From Brassica napus (lineage: Eukaryota; Streptophyta; Magnoliopsida; Brassicales; Brassicaceae), in NCBI RefSeq assembly GCF_020379485.1, contig NC_063443.1, positions 18,471,531-18,535,530 on the forward strand: 64,000 nucleotides of DNA, written 5' to 3'. Both the position numbers and the translations under genes were made by a program. This document shows positions 11,467 through 21,505 of this stretch, in pieces. The stretch's first letter is position 1. Each line of letters starts with the position of its first letter. The notes below the pieces were generated by a model. It did no database searches. It was not told the DNA's origin and saw only the letters and a list, made by a program, of their open reading frames with translations.

Positions 11467-12093
11467 ATGGGAAAGCAGCCGGTGAAATTGAAGGCGGTGG
11501 TTTACGCGTTGTCGCCGTTTCAGCAGAAGATCATGACCGGTCTATGGAAGGATCTGCCGGAGAAGATCCACCACAAGGTCTCTGAGAATTGGATCAGCAC
11601 TATTCTCCTCCTCGCTCCCGTCATCGGAACCTACTCGTACGCTTCTCTCTCTATCTCTCAATCAATCGATGGATGGATCTGTGTATGAAAATTTTGGATC
11701 TGATGATTTCGAATCTGATTGTTAGGCGATGTAGAGGTTGTGGTTGAATCGGAGATTGGCAACTCAGATTGTTTTAGGGTTATTGATTCATGAGAAATTT
11801 AAATGGATTGAATTCGAATATTGGATCCAAGATGTTAAATGGATAGAACAAAGCTAGCTGAATCCAAATAGGGATGATTGATGATAGTAGCAAACATATT
11901 TTAATAATATAAATTATTTATGAGTTCTGATTGTTATATGAATCATTGAGGTGGTAGTAGTAGTAGTACTTAGCCAACGTCTTATTTGTATATAGCTTTT
12001 TGTGGAATTAACTTTTGTATGTGTAATGTGCTGTGCATACACAGGTATGCTCAACACTACATGGAAAAGGAGAAGCTGGAGCACAGGTTCTAA
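11467..12093 (+). CDS. QCR8: Cytochrome bc1 complex subunit 8 (QCR8)
   Basis: Two exons, 11467-11636 and 12045-12093, give a 72-residue protein beginning MGKQPVKLKAVVYALSPFQQ and ending YMEKEKLEHRF. The intron splits a serine codon. This is the small single-pass subunit of respiratory complex III in the inner mitochondrial membrane, which helps hold cytochrome b. The hydrophobic segment is about 43-60 (STILLLAPVIGTYSYA). There is no cleavable presequence, as is normal for this subunit. Size and position fit At5g05370. The 3' UTR runs toward the 3' end of the convergent HMA gene. Confidence 0.93.
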
Positions 12094-12486
12094 GCATGGA
12101 GATGGTCTGACTACACAAGAACACCCATTTCTTTCTTTATTTTTCAGTTTCCAAAAGACAGTTTGTTGTTTTCGCAAACACTCGCGGAAAAGCGTTTTTT
12201 GTTGAATAAATTTGTTTATTTTGTAACAATGCTCTGAAGATTTGATCTCCAGAATGCAATTGCCGAAGGGAATTTTAGTTTGTTGAATAAAGTTTCTGAA
12301 AGACATGATCTAAATCTCATTTTATTTGTATGCATACAAACCGTACGATATAGTCTATTGGTGCATTCGAAATTTTACGTAGTGTTCTGTAGTTAATCCT
12401 CATGGATTCTGATACAGATGCATGAAAACAACGGCCAAAACTGAGCGTAGGTACATATAGAGTCATCCAACTATGCTCAAAACTCT
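12094..12486. other. Convergent 3' flanks of QCR8 and HMA gene
   Basis: This should hold the 3' UTRs of both neighbours. No other feature is seen. Confidence 0.5.
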
Positions 12487-12932
12487 CTAGTTGGGGAAGA
12501 GGGTTTGATTGGCTTGGTCCCATTTAACAGCAGTTTTCCTCACCTTTTGAAGAACCTTAATGACTTGTTCGTCTGTTACATTTCCAGTGACGGTCACTTT
12601 GTTGAGCTGTGTGTCCACATCGTATGTCTCTATATCTGTAATTTACAATCTTGTAGTATTATTATCTAATCAACTATATTAGTCCACATATTAGACAATT
12701 ATAACTCGGTTTTAACAGATGATTCTAGGAGATGGAGATTATACAACTGTTACCTTCTATTTTCTTAATGGCTTTCAGTATTTTCCTGATGCATTCGTCG
12801 CAATGCAAATTCACTTTCATCTCCACAACCTGTCCATCAGAAATAATCATATCACAAATGTTAGCATACTTTGCATCAAACACAATTTGGAACAACCACT
12901 TCCGTGTACACGATCTTACTTACATTAGTCAT
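12487..12932 (-). CDS. Small heavy-metal-associated (HMA) domain protein, 77 aa
   Basis: Three exons (minus): 12924-12932, 12754-12829 and 12487-12635. The first coding exon is only nine bases (Met-Thr-Asn), so ORF finders miss the gene. The joined product is 77 residues, MTNVVEMKVNLHCDECIRKI onward. It is essentially one ferredoxin-like HMA domain with the metal-binding pair C13 and C16 (CDEC), the LKAIKKIEDIETYDVD turn and the KVTVTGNV strand. Such proteins bind copper or other soft metals and act as chaperones or buffers. There is no C-terminal isoprenylation (CaaX) box, since it ends TLFPN. It corresponds to At5g05365. The tiny first exon is inferred from good splice sites and homology. 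Confidence 0.85.
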
Positions 12933-13981
12933 CACGCAGCTCTCTTTAAGGAATAAAATGGCTTCACGCAGTTCCTTGTAATTCGCTTCTACGAGTTTAA
13001 AGGCAGAGAAAAACAGAGTATGTGGAGGAAATGTTTTTGTTGCTTAAAGAAACTAGAAGTGCATCACCAACATATAAATATATGATTTTGTGTGGTAAAA
13101 CGACAAAAAGAGAGAAGAAGAAGAAGGAGAATGGGATTCTTTGCGTAAAGGATGGAGAGTTTGTAAACAGAGAAAGCCTAACTGGCCTCCACTCGCATAT
13201 AAAAATTGTTTTTGCTTGCCGCGTTTCAGTAAAATAAGGGATCAAAAGTCTACTCCTTTTTCATTCGACCGTCCGTTTAATCCTTTCGGTCGTTATTCAA
13301 TACTTCTACCTAAAAAGGCTAAAACTGATCATTAGATCAGCAGTTTCAATCAATATGTTTTGTTGGATATACCTATTGCTGCCATTTGGCTATTTGGTCA
13401 TTTTTGTAGCTTGCTAGTCCAATTCTTATTGTGAACTGCATATGGCTATTAAGTGTCCATTATACATTTATATGCAACCTTTACTTTTAGTTAATCTTAT
13501 GTGAATTTTGGAAAACAGAGAATTCGTGATCCAAAAACAAGATCCATCCTACAACAGATGCAACCAGCTGGCACAACTATCTTTACCTTTCATTCAAATC
13601 CACAAACCTAGAGTGTAGATTCCAAATCTGGAAGACGTAATGTCAGGTGGTCTAACTGATAAGTCAACTTTTGATACTCTTTTGCAAACATGGAAGTTAA
13701 TTTTGATTCTGCTTTAGGGGGGGACAAAGAACTATAAATGACTGGCAAAACCTATGGATACTACAACGAGTTAAGCTACAGTAAAATAACTTCACTGCGT
13801 GGTAATAATGACAATGACAAAGATCATCATGACTTAGCCATCTTTTAAGCCATTCAAATGACAACAAAGCTTCAAAATATGAATAATATAGCAAGAAGAT
13901 ACAATCAAAGAGGGGAGAGAAACTAACAAATCAAAGACACTGGTGATGATTCCAGGATTACAAACATTCAAAACGTCATTA
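12933..13981. other. Intergenic: HMA promoter and Sel1 gene 3' flank
   Basis: No supportable gene. Short overlapping ORFs on both strands at 12997-13335 have no domain and no codon bias. Confidence 0.5.
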
Positions 13982-14747
13982 TCATTCTTTCTTATCATTG
14001 GAATCAGAATCGCTTGCATTATAACCTGAGAAAAAAAGAGATCTCACAGTGAACAACAACTCACGATTGATAATCTAAGAACATTATCAAAGATGCAAAC
14101 AAGTTAGTTCTTACCTGGAGGCTTATCACTCACTTGCCAAGCTGATGATCGAGTTCTTGAAGCTTTGTTGATCCAAGCACGACCCTTTCATCAAACAAAC
14201 ACAAATAACATTCCAAGTCAGCAAAACAACTTCCAACCACGAAGCATATAAAAATGTACATTTCGAGACAAAAATTCAGATCCCCAAGAACGAAACTTTC
14301 GCTAAGAATTGCCAAAACTAAACTAAACCCACATCAATTAGACACAAACCCAATCGAAAAACTCGAAAAAGAGAGGACCTTGTGTTCGTCTTTAGGGATC
14401 CCATATCCGCTGCAATACATCTGCCCAACCAAGACCTGCATACCAACGTCTCCCGATTTGGCTTCCTTGAGCGTGTCCTGGAACCACCGCCTCACGCAAT
14501 CCTCCACGACCTGAGCGAGAGGAACCCGAGTCGGATCCGAACCCGGAGGAGCGGGATTCGAACCCGAGTGCGATCCCGCCTTCTCCAGCTTAACGAGATT
14601 GGAGTAATCGCCGAGCTTCGTCTCTCTCGCCTTCTTGACGAAGACTTTGTTACGTGGAGGAGTGGTGGGTCGTCTGCTTGGATTCTCGGAAGAAAGTCTA
14701 ATTGCCAACTCTGCGAATCTGACCGTACTTAGGATCGATTTCCCCAT
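13982..14747 (-). CDS. Single Sel1-like repeat protein, 160 aa
   Basis: Exons (minus): 14379-14747, 14115-14184 and 13982-14025 join in frame to 160 residues. The first two thirds are basic and low in complexity (RRPTTPPRNK, PAPPGSDPTRVP). From about 94 to 136 lies one Sel1/TPR-like helix pair (AKSGDVGMQVLVGQMYCSGYG then PKDEHKGRAWINKAS), with the typical Gly-Tyr-Gly turn. The C-terminus is acidic and serine-rich (NASDSDSNDKKE). Sel1 repeats mediate protein contacts, and no catalytic residues are seen. It corresponds by position to At5g05360, whose function I do not know. Confidence 0.85.
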
Positions 14748-15375
14748 TCACATTCATTCACCCAATTTAGGGTTTTTGCAATATTTGTTTTACACAAAAG
14801 GATCATTTATTTATTTATTTTTCTTTATATTTTTTTAATTATAAAATTTGGAATAGAAGCCAATGAAAACATTATCATGTATTTTAAAAATTCTGAATAC
14901 CTTACTTTTCAGCTCTTTTTTTTGTCATTATTGTATTGTTATTATCTTTTTGGACTTTGTCTAAACAATGTTTTATGGAGGAATTAGCCAACTACTTTTT
15001 TCCATGTTGCAAAAAAAAAGAAATGTTGCAAAAAAAAAAAAAAACAGCCAACTATTTTTTTTCCTTAAAATTTTTAAATTTAAGAAATGTGTTTTACTCG
15101 GACAAGAAACTTCATTCCAGTCTGAAGTTATGGAACCCAACACAAAACAAATATATAAATTAATTATTAAGCAATGAATACACAAATACATAGTGTAGGA
15201 AACAAACGAAAAAAAAGGTTGCAACAGCTAGAAACATATGGTAGTAGTTAGTCACTCACATAGTCACATGACAAAATGAATAACAAGAGAGAATAAATAT
15301 AGATTAAAAGATTGATTGTGTTACAATAAAAAAAAAATTAAAAGATTGATTGTCTTTGTTCTTAACTAAAAGTTT
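14748..15375. other. Intergenic with two small duplication-flanked insertions
   Basis: AT-rich. A short A-rich insertion lies between two copies of an AGCCAACTA-poly(T)-CC stretch (14986-15064). A 17-nt A-tailed insertion lies between perfect 17-bp repeats at 15303-15353. No gene is seen. Confidence 0.6.
15303..15353 (+). repeat. Micro-insertion with perfect 17-bp flanking duplication
   Basis: ATTAAAAGATTGATTGT occurs at 15303-15319 and again at 15337-15353. Between them is GTTACAATAAAAAAAAA (17 nt), which looks like the last bases of a LINE-type 3' end plus polyA. Confidence 0.85.
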
Positions 15376-15651
15376 TCAAGTATCTAATGCAGGAGGAGTA
15401 CGTCGACATCTGCTACCAAAGCTGCAGCCTCGGTGGTAGGTATTAGCCGGAGTTTTCTTACACGCAGATGCATTTGGGTTTTTCGGACCACATCCTGGTA
15501 TTGTGCCTGATCCAATTCCTCCGTATCCTATATGACGTTTCTCAATTAGTTTCCTCGCATCTCCCATTTCAATAAACCCTGATATAATCATGCTAATCAT
15601 GATTACAAGAACAAAAATAAGAGAAATGTTATTATTGTTTGTAGTAGACAT
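15376..15651 (-). CDS. RALF-like secreted signalling peptide, 91 aa
   Basis: Start chosen at ATG 15649-15651; the in-frame extension upstream has only a TTG codon. Residues 1-31 are a signal peptide (hydrophobic ISLIFVLVIMISMIISGF). The mature part carries YGGIG (43-47), in place of the YISY-type receptor-binding motif, then four cysteines at 54, 64, 76 and 82 in the RALF order (GCGPKN, ACKK, NTYHRGC, RCRR). There is no RRxL S1P cleavage site, so it resembles the short, unprocessed RALFs. Such peptides bind CrRLK1L receptors (FERONIA group) with LRX/LLG partners at the wall and raise apoplastic pH. TATAAAT lies at 15746-15752 on this strand. I do not recall a RALF at this place in A. thaliana. 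Confidence 0.85.
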   Translation of the reverse strand: MSTTNNNNISLIFVLVIMISMIISGFIEMGDARKLIEKRHIGYGGIGSGTIPGCGPKNPNASACKKTPANTYHRGCSFGSRCRRTPPALDT

Positions 15652-16464
15652 TATTGTTTTTCTTTTCCTCAACAATATTTATTTGTTTCGTTGCTATGAT
15701 TTTGCTTTGAGTTGCTGAGTAATTCACTAGGTTAATGAACTCTTAATTTATAGTGAAAGATCAATTGCTAAATAAAGATATGTATTTTTTTTGTTTTTGT
15801 TAAAACAGCAAAGAATATTCTTGAAAGGTATATGTGAATATGACAACAAACTCTTCACTGTTTACAGAATTCATGAGCGATCAAAAATCAATTGTAATTT
15901 AGCTACTACTCAAGAAAAAACAAACTGTTCTCTATGGTTTTTCTTTCCAAATAGATATAACCTGCCGGTAAATTGCTACGTTCAACGGCTATCTTTTGTT
16001 TCTTAATCACATTCGTGTCTAATATATAAAGAGAGGTCCAACTCTAATTAGTACGAAACATTTTAAAAAGAAATCTAAAAGTAAATTTATAGGAGTATAA
16101 GTTCAGCCTCTTAAATCCAAAATAGACAATATCGTACTAATCGGACAATAAAGAATTGGACATGAATTCAACAATTCAGAACTTGTTTGGCTCATTCGTT
16201 CGAGTAGCTTATGTGGAATTCTGAAAACCGACTTATTTTATTTAGATTCCATACATTGTTCCTCACCTCTATGTTGCATTTTAACTTGAGTATAAAACCG
16301 AAATCCAATTGAGCTCAAAATAAAACATATCAAAACTTAAATTCCATTAGAATTAGAATGAGCAAATTAGAAGTTAAAGATAATGCATGAACCGTAGTAT
16401 AAACGTATCGATCATAGAACCAGGTTTTACATGCTTTCTATTTCCCTCAAAACCAATAAAAGCT
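15652..16464. other. Intergenic: RALF promoter and PLAC8 gene 3' flank
   Basis: RALF TATA box at 15746-15752 (minus). The rest is AT-rich with nothing else supportable. Confidence 0.5.
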
Positions 16465-17766
16465 CTAAGTAGCTTCTCTGTGTATGAACGGAGGAGAAGG
16501 TGGACTTAGAGCTTCATCACCACTCGGTCTGCTCAAGCTAATAGAAGAAGAGCTAGCCATAGTTGTATTCATCTTCTCAGGCAAACAACTCGGATCCACC
16601 ACACCATCTTCATCAACCTTGATCACCTCCTCCTCTCTTCTTTTACAAAGCTTATCCTCCACAATCTCATAAGCATTAGCAGTCCTCACTTCCTGAGCCA
16701 AAGAGCACCAGCAACAAAACAACCAAAGCGTACAATCAGCAACCGCAGGCCTCCCGCAACAAAAGCTATAACCCGGCAACTTAAACCTCTTCCTCATCTG
16801 AATCCTCCAAAACCCACCGTATAACAAACCAAACACGCAAAGCACAATCCCCATGTATCCAAGCCCTTCTCTAACCACCTCGTTGTCGATGTTGATAGCA
16901 GCCAAGTTGAATATAAAGAAAGGAGCCAAACAGAAGAGAACAAAAGTGGCAATGTGAACGTACATGTTCCCAAACCCAATCCTCTCCATGTTCCAACCAA
17001 ACACACAGAAAGTACAAAGCAGCGAGAGGTATGAAACTTTAATATCTTCCCATATGTCAAGAACTCCTCCTCTCCACTCAAGATCACTCTCATCATCCCT
17101 AGAAGCAAACGAGTATCTCCTCTCTAGAGACACCTTACTATCCACAGGATTCTCCTCGTCTCCATACTCTTTCCCAAGGGGGCTAAGGATGGTGTACAAA
17201 CCAGCAGCAGCAGGAGCAGCTATCGCAAAAGACACGCATATACCTACACCAACGGGAGGTCTCTCTGATCTTCTAAACCCCAAGTTTAAACCACAAAGCG
17301 CGTACTGCGCGAAACAGTTTAAATGAAGCAAGAGAACAACCACCATCATGTGGAACCTTTCGTTGGGTTTGCGAGCTCCCTTCTCGCAGTAGACCTTCTC
17401 AAGCGCTTTAGCATCATCTTCTTCTTGCTTCCAACGACAGAGGAGGACGAGGTGGTAAAACCGTTTCGGGTGCTGGTACAGACACATGAGAGTGAAGAGT
17501 GCGTTGAGGATTTGGTTGTTGACTTCGAACCAGACGTCTCTCTGTGACTTTTTGGGTAAGACGGCGTTTAACATGCCTGTCATGACCATGAAGAGGATGG
17601 CTCCAGAGACGGCGACTACTAGGATCCATAAGAAGAGAGCCATGTTGAGTGGGTTTCTTAGCCATTGTTTGGACATTTTGACAAGTGAAGCCCACTTGAT
17701 ATCTCTGATTCTTTCGCGGAAGTTGCTGCTGCTTGAGTGTGAAGCTTCATCTCTTTCTTCTGTCAT
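16465..17766 (-). CDS. PLAC8 / Cys-rich multi-pass membrane protein, 433 aa
   Basis: One coding exon, start at ATG 17764-17766. There is a hydrophobic segment at about 43-64, further ones at about 144-165 and 177-195, and a pair at about 250-310. Near residue 335 lies the cysteine cluster of PLAC8 proteins (YSFCCGRPAVADCTLWLFCC, then WCSLAQEVRTAN). The C-terminal tail is polar and serine-rich, and ends in a proline-rich PSPPFIHREAT. PLAC8 proteins include FW2.2-like size regulators, PCR cadmium transporters and MCA channels. This longer form with an N-terminal DUF2985-like part has no assigned function that I know. It corresponds to At5g05350. A probable leader intron lies at 17777-18097. Confidence 0.9.
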   Translation of the reverse strand: MTEERDEASHSSSSNFRERIRDIKWASLVKMSKQWLRNPLNMALFLWILVVAVSGAILFMVMTGMLNAVLPKKSQRDVWFEVNNQILNALFTLMCLYQHPKRFYHLVLLCRWKQEEDDAKALEKVYCEKGARKPNERFHMMVVVLLLHLNCFAQYALCGLNLGFRRSERPPVGVGICVSFAIAAPAAAGLYTILSPLGKEYGDEENPVDSKVSLERRYSFASRDDESDLEWRGGVLDIWEDIKVSYLSLLCTFCVFGWNMERIGFGNMYVHIATFVLFCLAPFFIFNLAAINIDNEVVREGLGYMGIVLCVFGLLYGGFWRIQMRKRFKLPGYSFCCGRPAVADCTLWLFCCWCSLAQEVRTANAYEIVEDKLCKRREEEVIKVDEDGVVDPSCLPEKMNTTMASSSSISLSRPSGDEALSPPSPPFIHREAT

Positions 17767-17776
17767 TCTCACAAAC

Positions 17777-18097
17777 CTAAAGGGGAAGCAAAGTTCAAAA
17801 CTTTAATACTAGTAGACACATCAGGCAACGAACCCTAAACCACCATTAAAGTTCTCAACCTTATCATTTAAAACTTCCAGGAAAATAAAAGGTAAAGGTG
17901 AATCCTTTACTGAGGAAAGATAGTCAAAGGCATGTGCTTTGAAAGGTTAGACATTTTGCTAACAAAGTATGAGAGAAAAAAAAAAGAAACAGTAAAGCAG
18001 AAAAAATGCGAAAGCGATTCGAGTGAGAAGATTCCACATTCAAAATGAATAAAGTCTTCAACTTTGACAAAAATAAATTAAAGAGAGGGGAAGAAAC
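17777..18097 (-). other. 5' UTR intron of PLAC8 gene
   Basis: On the minus strand the donor AAG|GTTTCTTC lies at 18097 and the acceptor TTTAG|GTTTGTGAG at 17777, ten bases before the ATG. It is inferred from splice signals. Confidence 0.5.
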
Positions 18098-19593
18098 CTT
18101 GATTTTTTGGAGCGAGTTACATGCCTTGAATTGGAATTGGCTACACTGAACGAAACAGAGTCGGATTAAGAGGAGGAATTTTTAACAGAGAAATGGAGAT
18201 ATGGGTTTGATGAAAGAGCAACCAAGATCAAAGAGATGGTAATTGAAAACTGATGAGAGACAATTGAAAAGAGGAATGCGCATATAAAAGAGAACGTAGT
18301 TTTCGTCACCTGTCGTGTATCTTTAAAACAGTTAAACGTATATGTCACCCGTTATTTTTTATGACATAAAATATCTCCACCGAAGCTTTTTTTTTTTTTG
18401 AGTAACTCTTTTCAAATCTACTAGTGTGAGTTTTGTCATTTTTCTGTTTTTGAAAATGGGAATAATTATGTTTATAATTAAAATCAGTTTATAAGTAGAA
18501 GTGTTGTAAGTTGTAACTAATTATTAAAAAGTTATTAAATGTCATATTTTCTGTATAACTGTAAAGGAAACAAGGATAGTCTATAGATCGTGTTCAAGTA
18601 AGGAAACAATGTGGGTTGATGTTTCCTTGGCCCAACAAAGTAAAAGCCCAACCATTAGGACCATTCGAAAGATACAAATAGATGCAATCAGAATCAATTC
18701 AGCTACATACGTTACCCAATCAAATTAGCCATACTTGAATACAAGGAAATACGTATTCTAAATTTGCATGATGAGTCTCAACTGAAATTTCTAGAATCTC
18801 TTTCAGACAACAATCTTTTCAATAATGGAGAGTACTTGCATTTTGTTTATCACATGGTTTATAATTCCAGGGTTCAGTTGACCACACGGAGCAGCTAGCC
18901 TAGCAAGTAGCAAGCCTCTGAACTTCTCTCTTCCGTTTTAGCCAAAGGTGTACAAGATCCGAGAATCGTTTCCTACTATAAAAGTTAATTTACACCTCAA
19001 ATCATTTTGTAGTGTATTCACACTTGACCGTAGAAAATATACTCATATGTGGTTGCTATTAACATATAAGATTCGTAAGAGCAAAGTTCAAATATTCTAT
19101 ATCAAGTAAGGCCAAGAGAAATATATTGGGGAAGTTGCATATTGCATATTTTCCCTCTACCCACCCACCCAAAGCGTTTACCATCACCTCACCAAAGTGT
19201 TGATGCAACGTATAGAAGAATCTGCAGCATCTTGGTTACATAGTCAAATATTCATATCCAAAACTATAATATAAAAACACATATAATCTCAGTGGTGTGT
19301 TACGTAGTACATACATGGTTTGGTTACTTTTTCTCTTTGGACAAATAATGGAAGACAACATATATGGTTGACTTGGTCCGATTTGAAAAAAATGTTACAT
19401 AAAAATAATATTTCGAAAGCTTGTGCCGTTAGGCGTCTACTTTCGGCTTAGAATCTTGAGACTTTGAGATACCATACACATAGAAGCCATCGAAGCCAAA
19501 CCTTCTTTCGGTAGTTTTTAAAAAACAAAAAAAACAACGTGCTTGTGTTTATATTTTACAATGTTATAAAGGATTATCTTAATATACTGTTAT

Positions 19594-19634
19594 GATTAAC
19601 TTATGATTGCTGGCAAAAAAAGATTAACTTATGA
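19594..19634 (+). repeat. Micro-insertion with 13-bp flanking duplication
   Basis: GATTAACTTATGA occurs at 19594-19606 and 19622-19634. The 15 nt between them, TTGCTGGCAAAAAAA, end in polyA. Confidence 0.75.
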
Positions 19635-19975
19635 CTTATGAGTGTAAATTTGTGTGTTGATATATATAAATATGTGTGTTTACTCATATACTTGAATTTA
19701 TAAATTTTAGAAAATTATTTGTGTAAATGCAGAATTACAATGCAACTAACAGAAAATATACTGTTTACGTTAATTAAAGAAACTTATTTCTGTTAAATAA
19801 GTAATTAGGGCATGCATATGTTTCATACGTTTTTTTTTTTTTTTTTTTTTTTTGTAATAGGGCATTCATTTAAAAGACAAAGTACAAGATGTGATTTGTT
19901 AGATCACATAGTTTGAGAAAGTTAGATACACAAAGTAAACATTGAAAGAGCTATAGAAACCCAATGAGTTATAAC

Positions 19976-20204
19976 CAGGGGCGAAGCTACACCATAGAGT
20001 ATGACTGCACGTGCACCCACTGTTATTTAGGTTTTGAATATTTTACATTAAAAATATAAGGGAAAATGGCTTAATTGGTCAAGATGCACCCGTAACTTTT
20101 GAAGAACCTGAGTTCGATACACCTATTTTAACTTATATATATCATTATATATAGTTATTTAATTTATGTGCACCCAGTAATAAATCTGGCTGGCTTCGCC
20201 CCTG
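19976..20204. mobile_element. hAT-type MITE, 229 bp, 8-bp TSD
   Basis: The left end is CAGGGGCGAAGCTAC, and the right end inverted is CAGGGGCGAAGCCAG: 12 perfect terminal bases. The 8-bp target duplication is GTTATAAC (19968-19975 and 20205-20212). Terminal CAGGGGCG and an 8-bp TSD are hallmarks of hAT. It has no coding capacity. Inside are sequences resembling Pol III A and B boxes (20067-20078 and 20110-20120). Confidence 0.85.
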
Positions 20205-20257
20205 GTTATAACAACTCTTTAGTTTAACCAAACTTGGAAGGTTTCTTGTGCGCTTGA

Positions 20258-20458
20258 TTAGGAACCTCGACCCTTACGACCTCGATTTCCTCGTCCACGA
20301 ACTGTATGCCATTCCATCTCTTGGTACCTTTGTGTAGGCTTGAGCAGCCTACCCCCTCTTGACACACTTCCATATTCATCCATTTGCTCATTTATATGGA
20401 AATCACTCTCCATATTAACATGCTCTTGGATGAACTTGGTTGAGGGAGGGGTCGTGTT
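20258..20458 (-). pseudogene. C-terminal coding fragment inside the retroinsertion
   Basis: A 66-residue open frame ends in a stop at 20258-20260 and is open at its 5' side, where the insertion is truncated. The tail is rich in Arg and Gly (RGRGNRGRKGRGS), like an RGG box. Upstream it reads SVSRGGRLLKPTQRYQEMEW. I do not recognise the source. It could be the end of a transposon protein or of a host gene copied from mRNA. There is no start codon at a promoter, so it is taken as dead. Confidence 0.5.
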
Positions 20459-20767
20459 TGTTTCATACGTCTTTCTCCAGGATTGAATCGATTGATGCTA
20501 TATGTGTAAATGCTTCCGTTAGAGTTGTCATAATGAAACTCAAAACTATAACTCTGTTTCTGTTGAATAAGTAATTAAGTGCATGTATATGTTTCATGCG
20601 CGTCTTCTATGGGATTAATGCTATATGTGACTATGTGTAAATGATCCCGTTATAATTAACCACGATGAGACTGATCAAAACCTAGCTATAAATTTGTATA
20701 GACCATCGATTTCACATCAAGTACTGTATCATTCACCTTCGTGTCAATATTAAAATACGTGGATTAG

Positions 20768-20845
20768 ATATATTTTGTCATATTGTTAGCAATTCGCACA
20801 CCTGTTCCTTATATATTTTGTCATATTGTTAGCAATTCGCACACC
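20768..20845 (+). repeat. 35-bp perfect direct repeat, 43-bp period
   Basis: Identical 35-bp units at 20768-20802 and 20811-20845 (each from ATATATTTTG to CGCACACC) are separated by TGTTCCTT. The second copy ends exactly where LINE coding sequence begins. Confidence 0.9.
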
Positions 20846-21505
20846 GGTGGGAATTGCTTCTGGACCTCTAGCACCTTGGATCCTATGGTCTCTATGGCTT
20901 GCTAGAAACAACCGAATCTTTAATAATAAAGACGCTACCCCGGAGGAAGTGATCACAAAAGCTATATCAGCGGCGCAGGAATGGCTAAGAGAACAACAGA
21001 CGGAAGCCACATCATCTACCAGGCCACCAACACAGCGGCCCCCGGAACCCACAAACGCTACCTTGCTCCACTCGGATGGGGCTTGGCGTGCAGATTTACA
21101 ACTAGCGAGACTGGGATGGACAATTGGCGGAGGAAACCAGACTGGGTCCTACATGGCACACTGCCACTTTGTTAACTCCCCACTGATCGCTGAGGGACTG
21201 GCGTTACGGGAAGCCCTCTCCTGCTGCATCACCAAGGGTATCCGGTGTGTACTATGCAAATCAGACTCTCTACAACTCATAAGAGCCATCAATGAAGAAG
21301 TACCCAACTCAGAGATCTATGGCATTGTCTCTGATATCTTAAACTTAGTCTATGCTTTTGAATTTGTTTCCTTTGTCTGGACTCAACGATCGGAAAACAA
21401 GGCTGCTGATGCTCTTGCAAAGCAAGCCTTGTTGAACGAAGTCTTTGTATCCACGAACCGTGTTTTCTAAGTTTCTAATGCTAGTTTGTGTTACAAAAAA
21501 AAAAA
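20846..21505 (+). mobile_element. 5'-truncated LINE with RNase H domain and polyA
   Basis: An open frame through 21470 encodes about 208 residues. It covers the end of a non-LTR retrotransposon ORF2: the post-RT motif PWILWSLWLARNNRIF, then a plant LINE RNase H (RVT_3) domain. This has the catalytic Asp in LLHSDGAW, Glu in IAEGLALREAL, Asp in CKSDSLQLI and a terminal N-K-A-A-D-A-L-A-K. A run of A at 21495-21505 follows TGTGTTAC, a typical LINE tail. RT and endonuclease are missing. The frame is intact, so the truncation is probably recent or the RNase H part is spared by chance. Confidence 0.85.

Larger units (their letters stand above)
19831..20458 (-). mobile_element. PolyA retroinsertion with 12-bp target duplication
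   Basis: TGTTTCATACGT occurs directly at 19819-19830 and 20459-20470. Right after the left copy is a long poly(T) run (19831-19853), meaning a polyA tail on the minus strand preceded by CTATTAC. This fits LINE-driven integration of a 5'-truncated element or mRNA copy. It carries a C-terminal coding fragment (20258-20458, minus) and, in its 3' part, a later hAT MITE. Confidence 0.7.
19788..20643. repeat. Diverged tandem duplication, one copy interrupted
   Basis: Copy 1 is split: 19788-19830 and 20471 to about 20510. Copy 2 is continuous at about 20557-20643. Both read TTTCTGTT(A/G)AATAAGTAATTA, then ATGTTTCAT, then GATGCTATATGTG or TAATGCTATATGTG, then GTGTAAATG. The break in copy 1 is exactly where the retroinsertion sits, so copy 2 acts as an unoccupied site. 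Confidence 0.7.

Noticed and set aside
14986..15064. A-rich insertion between AGCCAACTA-T(n) repeats
   Set aside because: Repeats are imperfect and the insert itself is internally duplicated; replication slippage is as likely as insertion.
20067..20120. A real tRNA gene inside the hAT MITE
   Set aside because: A and B boxes fit loosely, but no acceptor stem or anticodon arm can be drawn; reported only as tRNA-like.
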